29,305 nucleotides of DNA from an uncultured Acetatifactor sp. (GTDB taxonomy: Bacteria > Bacillota > Clostridia > Lachnospirales > Lachnospiraceae), in the NCBI GenBank assembly GCA_910577035.1, contig CAJTKW010000052.1, positions 1 to 29,305 of the forward strand, in the 5' to 3' direction. Shown one piece after another: positions 24,571 to 29,305 of the stretch; the first letter of the stretch is position 1, and every line of letters begins with the position of its first letter. Below the pieces are notes generated by a model. That model saw only the letters and a list, made by a program, of their open reading frames with translations, did not search any database and was not told the DNA's origin. Position numbers and translations under genes: made by a program.

Positions 24571-24571
24571 T
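24543..24571. terminator. hairpin between the convergent aminopeptidase and lipoprotein genes
   Basis: A perfect 12-bp stem (AAGGACGTCCAT, 24543-24554, and complement 24560-24571) with a 5-base loop. On the minus strand it is followed by TTTTCC, so it can serve as the terminator of the lipoprotein gene. On the plus strand the T run is poor. A second small hairpin (AAGCAG/CTGCTT, 24615-24629) lies at the lipoprotein stop codon. Confidence 0.65.
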
Positions 24572-24628
24572 CGGGCAGCGGCGCTTCCCCCCGGCGGAAA
24601 CGAAGGGTCTGTTTAAGCAGGGCCTGCT

Positions 24629-25735
24629 TTAAGGCGTAACATCCCTGCTGTAAAGCTCAGTACCGTCTGCGGAGTAGAAGACGAAGCGCACGGCATCCAG
24701 CTGCAGGCCGTGTTCCTCTGCAAACAGGGTAAACATTGTGTGGACAGAGTCCGTATTGGCGTCTACCATGGCGTCAAAAGCCGTGCTCCGTTCTTCTTCC
24801 GTAAAGTCGGAGAAGGAACGGCCGGCGGGAAGGTAATACTGATAGATCAAGGTGTTTCCGTCCATGGCGAAGGAAACGGTAATACCGGTGGAAGCAAGCA
24901 GATGATTGATGGCTTCCACCGTTTCCGCTGCCTCGGCAGAATCCATCCACTCCTGCAGGCTTTCGCCGGGATTTTCAGGCAGGCCGGAGCTGCCGGTGGG
25001 CTGGGAAGGATCAAGATCCTCCGTAACGTCCAAAGAGTAAACAAGGGAGCCGTCGGCAGCCAGGTAGTTCAGGCGTATGAGTGCTGCCGGAATCCCACAG
25101 GACCGGTATACGGTTATATCATTTTGTGTACTTAAGATAAGCATTTCCAGGTTTGATTCCAGATTGGCAGCAATGGCGGCGTTATCCAGAATTTCTCCAT
25201 ACTGGTAAGTGTATATGATTGTATCCGGCTCTTCGACACTGATAGAACAGGTTCGGAATACCTCGAATCCGATCAGTTCGTTCAGCTCTTGAACGAATTG
25301 ATTCACCAGGTCTTCCGCCATAACCCTGACATCGCTGTTGTAAAATTCCGTCATGGTAGAAAATGTGTCGATAGAGAGGTCATCAAGAGTTCCGTTGAAA
25401 AGATCTTCCAGAGTATAGGAGCCGGAAGAGGGGGTGCTGCCTGTGCCGGGAACAACTGCCCCATCCTGACCATAATTGCCCACACCGGATCCGTCCGGAG
25501 TATACAGAGAAGAATTGTCACCGATGCCGGGGATATTAGGTGTATTGGGGGAAGAAGCATCATCTGTGCCAGAGGTGCCCGGTGTGTTTTGGGAAGGGTC
25601 GTCTGCCGCGTCGGAAGTGTCTGTCTGGTCCTGAGAGGAGCCGCTTGCCGCCGCTGCCTTGTCGCCGCATGCAGCAGTACTCAGTACGAGCAGCAGAAGA
25701 AGGAATAGGGAAATACTTTTCTTTAAGGTTTTCAT
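24629..25735 (-). CDS. putative lipoprotein with a duplicated domain of unknown function
   Basis: Protein of 368 aa. A lipoprotein signal ends at Cys23 (LLLLLVLSTAAC). A Ser/Thr/Asp/Pro/Gly-rich linker (about 24-115) resembles a cell-wall spacer. Two similar domains follow: about 125-245 and 255-368. They share a helix with DLV/EAIN, a strand pair (TIIYTYQYGE versus TLIYQYYLPAG) and near-identical ends (LAADGSLVYSLDVT versus YSADGTELYSRDVT). The pattern is reminiscent of DUF4854-type domains of Firmicutes lipoproteins, but I cannot confirm that. GGAGG lies 9 bases before the ATG, and a strong promoter stands upstream. It is expected on the outer face of the membrane. Its function is unknown. 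Confidence 0.85.
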   Translation of the reverse strand: MKTLKKSISLFLLLLLVLSTAACGDKAAAASGSSQDQTDTSDAADDPSQNTPGTSGTDDASSPNTPNIPGIGDNSSLYTPDGSGVGNYGQDGAVVPGTGSTPSSGSYTLEDLFNGTLDDLSIDTFSTMTEFYNSDVRVMAEDLVNQFVQELNELIGFEVFRTCSISVEEPDTIIYTYQYGEILDNAAIAANLESNLEMLILSTQNDITVYRSCGIPAALIRLNYLAADGSLVYSLDVTEDLDPSQPTGSSGLPENPGESLQEWMDSAEAAETVEAINHLLASTGITVSFAMDGNTLIYQYYLPAGRSFSDFTEEERSTAFDAMVDANTDSVHTMFTLFAEEHGLQLDAVRFVFYSADGTELYSRDVTP

Positions 25736-25782
25736 GAATTTGTGCCTCCGTTTTTAGCAAAGCCGATATATCAGGCACTGCA

Positions 25783-25811
25783 ATTATAGCACGAATCAAC
25801 GGAAGTGGCAA
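25783..25811 (-). promoter_or_regulatory. promoter of the lipoprotein gene
   Basis: On the minus strand: TTGCCA (25806-25811), a 17-base spacer and a perfect TATAAT (25783-25788) preceded by TGC. The start site would be near 25776, about 40 bases before the ATG. This is one of the two best promoter matches in the window. Confidence 0.7.
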
Positions 25812-25886
25812 CTATCCCGGAAGCCCGGCGGGGCGATTTTTCACTGTGCTGATTTTTAACTGTTGTGTAACATGAAAATATTTCTA

Positions 25887-25915
25887 TTGTAAACACCGGG
25901 GGAATGAGCTATAAT
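25887..25915 (+). promoter_or_regulatory. promoter of the probable 6S RNA
   Basis: TTGTAA (25887-25892), a 17-base spacer and a perfect TATAAT (25910-25915), followed by A/T-rich sequence. The start would be near 25922. There is no coding sequence directly downstream for almost 380 bases, as expected for an RNA gene. Confidence 0.75.
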
Positions 25916-25921
25916 ATAAAT

Positions 25922-26105
25922 AACCTGAAGTGCTCGATAACTCTTGTTTATTTTTGAACCTACATTACTTTAAACGGGATTCCTATATCGCCAGGCGGCT
26001 GTCAGGCCCTCACTCTTTACGAGGATCGGAAGGGAAGGCAAAAGTGTGGCTGCGGTCACCCACCTAGCATTGCTAGGAGTCAAAAAACAAGGGGCGGCAT
26101 CTTCG
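25922..26105 (+). ncRNA. ssrS: probable 6S RNA
   Basis: A noncoding transcript between a strong promoter and an intrinsic terminator. The ends pair as a closing stem: CTTGTTTATTTTTGA (25943-25957) with TCAAAAAACAAG (26080-26091). The 3' side contains CACCCAC followed by a small hairpin CCTAGC-ATT-GCTAGG (26063-26077). This matches the CACC-hairpin on the 3' strand of the central bubble of known 6S RNAs. The length (about 180 bases) also fits. 6S RNA mimics an open promoter and holds the housekeeping RNA polymerase in stationary phase. The assignment rests on architecture and remembered motifs, not on a covariance search; another structured RNA is possible. Exact ends are approximate. Confidence 0.65.
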
Positions 26106-26136
26106 GGTAATTGCAAACAAGTTTGCTACACAAAAG

Positions 26137-26167
26137 AAAAGAGCAGCCCCTGTAAGGCTGCTCTTTT
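26137..26167 (+). terminator. intrinsic terminator of the 6S RNA locus
   Basis: A 12-bp stem (AAAAGAGCAGCC 26137-26148, complement 26156-26167) with a 7-base loop, ending in CTTTTG. A smaller hairpin (GCAAA-CAAG-TTTGC, 26113-26126) precedes it. It would give a precursor of about 245 bases that is then trimmed. Confidence 0.8.
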
Positions 26168-26181
26168 GCAATGTCCGCTGA

Positions 26182-26241
26182 AAGCGGACATTGGGTGCTG
26201 GAAGCGGACATTGGGTGCTGAAAGGGGACGTTGGGTGTGGG
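26182..26241. repeat. 20-bp tandem repeat, 3 copies, with an adjoining palindrome
   Basis: Three copies of a 20-base unit start at 26182, 26202 and 26222 (AAGCGGACATTGGGTGCTGG; the third is diverged). Just upstream, CAATGTCCGCT (26169-26179) is the exact inverse of AGCGGACATTG in the first copy, making an 11-bp hairpin with a 3-base loop (26169-26193). The array lies between the RNA terminator and the SpoIID-like gene and could be regulatory. Confidence 0.8.
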
Positions 26242-26298
26242 AATTGTGCCTGCTCCTGCAGGGGAGGGGATTATGCGGGAAAGGAATGGGGGATCAAT

Positions 26299-28317
26299 GT
26301 GAAAAAAAACCGGTTTCACTTAAACAGGTCCCAGCGGATGCAGATGAAAGCATTTCTCTGCCTGCTGGGCTTTCTGCTGATGATACTGTTGCTGGCGGGA
26401 AAGCTGATCGGGATGCTGCTACACGGAGGTGAACCGCTGCAGGAGGAGGTTCCGCCGGAAGAGCCGCATATTCCCGTGGTGGAAATAATACATAATATAT
26501 GGATCCTGGAGGAAAATGAGGAGGGTATCCTGGTCTTTCGGGACGGCGCGAGAGAAAGACTCGGCTGGGGCAATACCGGGGAAGAAGGGCAGGGGTACCG
26601 CCCGGGGGAGCCGGTACGGGAGCAAATCGCCGATGTGACCTTGACGGATGGTCTTGTCACGGAAATCAGGCTGAAAAAGGATAAGATCAACGGAAGAATC
26701 TTAAGCGTAGACGAAACGGGCGTGGAGGTGGAGGGTTATGGGAAGCTGCCTCTGGCGGCAGACTGCAGAGGGTATCGGCTTTATGACAGCCTGGAGATGT
26801 GTACCGCCGGGGACATCCGCATCGGATATGATTTTACGGACCTGTGCCTGGAAGACGGAAAAATCTGCGGGATTCTCCTGGCAAAGGAGGAGGCCATGGA
26901 TTACATACGGGTCCTGGTGAAGGCCGCGGATTATTCGGGATTGCTTCATGAGGGGCCGGTGATCACGGCGGATACGGATTTCACCATCACCTATGGCAGC
27001 AACGACGACAGGAAAACGGAGCCCCATCAGGCAGGGGAGGAGATTACGTTTGCAGGGGACAGTCCTTACTTTGAAAGCGGCAGGGTTTCCGTGGTACCTG
27101 ATGTACTGACAGGAAAGGTAATCTTAAAAAATGTGAACCGCAGCCAGGGAATTCCCTCATACCGCGGCAGGATGGAGCTGCTGCAGACGGAGGAGGGGAT
27201 TGCGGTCATTAACGAGGTGCTGCTGGAGGAATATTTATACAGCGTAGTGCCCAGTGAGATGCCGGCGGGGTATCCGGCAGAGGCGCTGAAGGCCCAGGCT
27301 ATCTGTGCCAGGACCTATGCTTACGGCCATATGGAGCATGCGGGTTACCCGCAGTATGGAGCCCATGTGGACGACAGCACCTCCTACCAGGTTTATAATA
27401 ATATTCTGGAGCAGGAGAGCACCACCACGGCGGTGAAGGAGACTTACGGGCAGCTGCTCTGTACGGCGGAGGGAGCCCTGGCGGGGACCTATTATTATTC
27501 CACCTCCTGCGGGATGGGAAGCGACGCCAATGTGTGGAAGACGGCAGCGGCTCCCCTGATTACCTATCTGCGGGCGAAGCCCCTGAGCAAGGCTGCCATG
27601 GCGGCAGCGCTGGCGGAGACTTCATCATCCGGGGGCTCCGAAGCTTTGGGAGAATCCGGCGGGGAAGGCGGCGAGGGGCCGGGAGACCCGGGGGAGGCCC
27701 TTCGGGAGGAAAGTGCCTTTGCGGAATTTATCCTGTCAAAGAATGCGGATGATTTCGAGGCGGACGAGAGCTGGTACCGCTGGACTTATGAGGTGAAGCA
27801 GCTGGACGGGGATCGTATGCTGGAGACCCTGAGGAAACGGTATGACGCTAATAGTGCTTTGGTTCTGACCTTGAAGGACGGGGAGTATGTGAGTGAGGAG
27901 ATCCGTGGCCTGGGGGATATTCGGGAGATCTACGTGGCGAAAAGAGGCGCCGGCGGCGTGGCGGACGAACTGGTGATTGAAGCGGAAAAAGGAACCTACA
28001 AGGTGATTTCCGAGCATAATATACGATATGTCCTGAATGACGGGAAAGCGTCGGTGGTGCGGCAGGACGGCAGGAAGACCGGAGCCATGGCTTTGCTGCC
28101 CAGCGGATTTTTTGTGATCTCCACTGGTAAAAAGAACGGAAATGTGATAGGATATAGTTTATCCGGCGGGGGCTTTGGCCACGGAGTGGGGATGAGCCAG
28201 AACGGAGCCAAGGAGATGGCAAAGTGCGGCTGGGCTGCCGGGGATATTTTGGCGTACTTTTATGAGGACTGCGTGACTAAATGTATCTATGAACAGGAGA
28301 CGACAGGTGATTCATAA
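26299..28317 (+). CDS. SpoIID/LytB-domain protein, membrane anchored
   Basis: Protein of 672 aa. One membrane helix lies at about 17-41 (FLCLLGFLLMILLLAGKLIGMLL). An uncharacterised region, about 50-300, is rich in beta strands. The SpoIID/LytB domain covers about 300-430 (LLEEYLYSVVPSEMPAGYPA, EALKAQAICARTYAYGHM, TYYYSTSCG) and continues to the family's C-terminal GGGFGHGVGMSQNGAKEMA near 625-643. SpoIID is a lytic transglycosylase of sporulation engulfment; LytB-type relatives act in cell-wall turnover, so the exact role is open. A Gly/Ser/Glu low-complexity insert (about 438-473) splits the domain. GTG 26299 is preferred, with AAGGAATGGGGGAT just upstream; the longer frame runs back through the 20-bp repeats. 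It overlaps the YihY gene by 11 bases. Confidence 0.88.
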   Translation: MKKNRFHLNRSQRMQMKAFLCLLGFLLMILLLAGKLIGMLLHGGEPLQEEVPPEEPHIPVVEIIHNIWILEENEEGILVFRDGARERLGWGNTGEEGQGYRPGEPVREQIADVTLTDGLVTEIRLKKDKINGRILSVDETGVEVEGYGKLPLAADCRGYRLYDSLEMCTAGDIRIGYDFTDLCLEDGKICGILLAKEEAMDYIRVLVKAADYSGLLHEGPVITADTDFTITYGSNDDRKTEPHQAGEEITFAGDSPYFESGRVSVVPDVLTGKVILKNVNRSQGIPSYRGRMELLQTEEGIAVINEVLLEEYLYSVVPSEMPAGYPAEALKAQAICARTYAYGHMEHAGYPQYGAHVDDSTSYQVYNNILEQESTTTAVKETYGQLLCTAEGALAGTYYYSTSCGMGSDANVWKTAAAPLITYLRAKPLSKAAMAAALAETSSSGGSEALGESGGEGGEGPGDPGEALREESAFAEFILSKNADDFEADESWYRWTYEVKQLDGDRMLETLRKRYDANSALVLTLKDGEYVSEEIRGLGDIREIYVAKRGAGGVADELVIEAEKGTYKVISEHNIRYVLNDGKASVVRQDGRKTGAMALLPSGFFVISTGKKNGNVIGYSLSGGGFGHGVGMSQNGAKEMAKCGWAAGDILAYFYEDCVTKCIYEQETTGDS

Positions 28318-29143
28318 GCTGTTTCGGATCGGACAGGATTTCTCCGTCCAGATGAAAAAACAGAATATCGGTGCCCATGCGGCAAGCATTGCATTTTTCT
28401 TTTTTCTGTCTATCGTACCTATGCTGATGGTTCTCTGCATGATGATTCCGTATACGCCGCTTACAGAAGAAAACCTGGTTAAGCTGGTGGCGGATATTAT
28501 TCCCGATAAGGTGGAACCGTTGGTGGAAAGCCTGATTCACGAAGTATTTGACAAGTCGGCGGGGAGCCTTTCCATTGCAGTGATCGCCACGCTCTGGTCG
28601 GCGGCAAAGGGAGTGATGGCCCTGATGCACGGCCTGAATGCGGTCAACGGCGTGGAGGAAAAGCGGAATTATTTCGTGGTACGGGGTATCGCCTGCCTGT
28701 ACACGGTGGTGATGCTGGTGGTGGTGATCCTTTCCCTGTTTCTCAATGTGTTCGGCAATCAGCTGGTGAATCTGGCCCTGCACAGGATACCACAGCTGCA
28801 AAGGCTGGCGGCATTTATCATGCACTTCCGCTTTATGCTGGTCTGGGCAGTGCTGACCATGCTCTTTGCGGCAATTTACGCCTATGTGCCGGACGATAAG
28901 CTGAAATTTAAGGAGCAGATTCCCGGGGCGACTTTCGCCGCCGTGGTATGGAGCGTTTTTTCCTGGGGATTTTCCATTTATGTGGATTACAGTAATTCCT
29001 ACGGTATTTACGGAAGCCTTGCCATCATTATCATTATATTGCTGTGGATGTATTTCTGCATGTATATCATTATGATCGGGGCTTATATGAACCGGTATTT
29101 CAGGCCGGTGAACCAGGTATTGGCGGGAATCGGGCGGCAGTGA
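28307..29143 (+). CDS. YihY/BrkB (formerly 'ribonuclease BN') family membrane protein
   Basis: Protein of 278 aa with about six membrane helices, for example HAASIAFFFFLSIVPMLMVLCMMI, LYTVVMLVVVILSLFLNVF, FMLVWAVLTMLFAAIYAYVP and IIIIILLWMYFCMYIIMIGAYMN. Family signs are A-xxIAFFFFLSIVPML, ATLWSAAKGVMALMHGLNAVNGVEE, YVPDDKLKFKEQIPGATFAAVVW and YGSLAIIIIILLWMY. The family was once called RNase BN in error; its true role is unknown, possibly transport. GTG 28307 has AGGAG 7 bases upstream, while ATG 28289 has none. It overlaps the SpoIID-like gene by 11 bases and is probably translationally coupled to it. Confidence 0.9.
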   Translation: MIHKLFRIGQDFSVQMKKQNIGAHAASIAFFFFLSIVPMLMVLCMMIPYTPLTEENLVKLVADIIPDKVEPLVESLIHEVFDKSAGSLSIAVIATLWSAAKGVMALMHGLNAVNGVEEKRNYFVVRGIACLYTVVMLVVVILSLFLNVFGNQLVNLALHRIPQLQRLAAFIMHFRFMLVWAVLTMLFAAIYAYVPDDKLKFKEQIPGATFAAVVWSVFSWGFSIYVDYSNSYGIYGSLAIIIIILLWMYFCMYIIMIGAYMNRYFRPVNQVLAGIGRQ

Positions 29144-29305
29144 CGCAGTCCGGGGATATGCGGAGGAATCAGTCTCGACGTAACGGTTCAGACAGGGCAC
29201 GGAACGGTTACGCTTTGGCTTGTTTATGTGACTTGCAGTGCAAGTTGGTACTGTCAAGCATTTTTGAAAATGTCCCGAAAAATTTGCAACAAAAGCCTTG
29301 GACGA
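29144..29305. other. downstream intergenic sequence with inverted repeats
   Basis: No gene is visible up to the window end. Two inverted repeats are present: CGTAACGGTTC (29179-29189) with GAACGGTTACG (29202-29212), one mismatch, and ACTTGCA-G-TGCAAGT (29231-29245). Between them, ACGCTTTGGCTTGTTTATGTG faintly recalls the dispersed repeat at 127-200 and 19781-19845. No clear terminator T-tract is present. Confidence 0.4.

Noticed and set aside
25981..26050. Signal recognition particle RNA, suggested by GGATCGGAAGGGAAGG
   Set aside because: The conserved SRP loop (CAGGTCCGGAAGGAAGCAG type) does not align base by base. The overall stem arrangement and the 3' CACC-hairpin fit 6S RNA better.

Overview
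The window looks like a chromosomal segment of an anaerobic, Gram-positive gut-type member of the Clostridia, most likely Lachnospiraceae. This rests on the gene order FAD oxidoreductase, cmk, ispH, S1-like protein; a complete rnfCDGEAB operon; strong GGAGG ribosome-binding sites; frequent GTG/TTG starts; ATP-type PEP carboxykinase; and sporulation-type cell-wall enzymes. GC content is moderately high for the group. Most of the window is ordinary housekeeping and cell-envelope DNA. No phage, insertion sequence, CRISPR array or tRNA was seen.

Layout. 1-230: an 18-bp tandem repeat and a dispersed repeat remnant. 230-5981 (+): a MurR/RpiR-type regulator, a frameshifted BaiN/YhiN-type flavoprotein, cmk, ispH, a four-domain S1 protein and a CheR-type methyltransferase, ending at a strong hairpin. 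6070-7173 (-): a YprB-type RNase H-like nuclease. 7199-7301: a multi-hairpin box carrying divergent promoters. 7423-12532 (+): the Rnf ion-pumping ferredoxin:NAD+ oxidoreductase. 12616-15509: a membrane-anchored GH25 lysozyme (+), a convergent AP2/HNH-like protein (-) and a SleB-type hydrolase with 15-residue repeats (+). 15707-18176 (+): an xpaC-telA pair. 18279-24522 (+): thrC, pckA, deoC and a long aminopeptidase P. 24629-25735 (-): a lipoprotein with a duplicated domain. 25887-26167: a probable 6S RNA with its own promoter and terminator. 26299-29143 (+): a SpoIID/LytB-domain protein overlapping a YihY/BrkB membrane protein.

How the parts fit. The cmk-ispH-S1 cluster supplies nucleotides, isoprenoids and RNA-binding functions, and a good sigma-A-like promoter inside ispH can drive the S1 gene separately. 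Rnf couples ferredoxin oxidation to NAD+ reduction and an ion gradient. Several genes (GH25, SleB-like, SpoIID-like) act on peptidoglycan.

The items most worth a second look are: the AP2/HNH-like protein, which looks like a domesticated homing endonuclease; the four-cysteine tail on RnfE; the expanded 18-bp repeat inside a dispersed repeat that recurs near 19.8 kb; the boxed triple-hairpin element before rnfC; the frameshifted flavoprotein; and the 6S RNA locus followed by 20-bp repeats. I did not find a convincing new multi-gene system.
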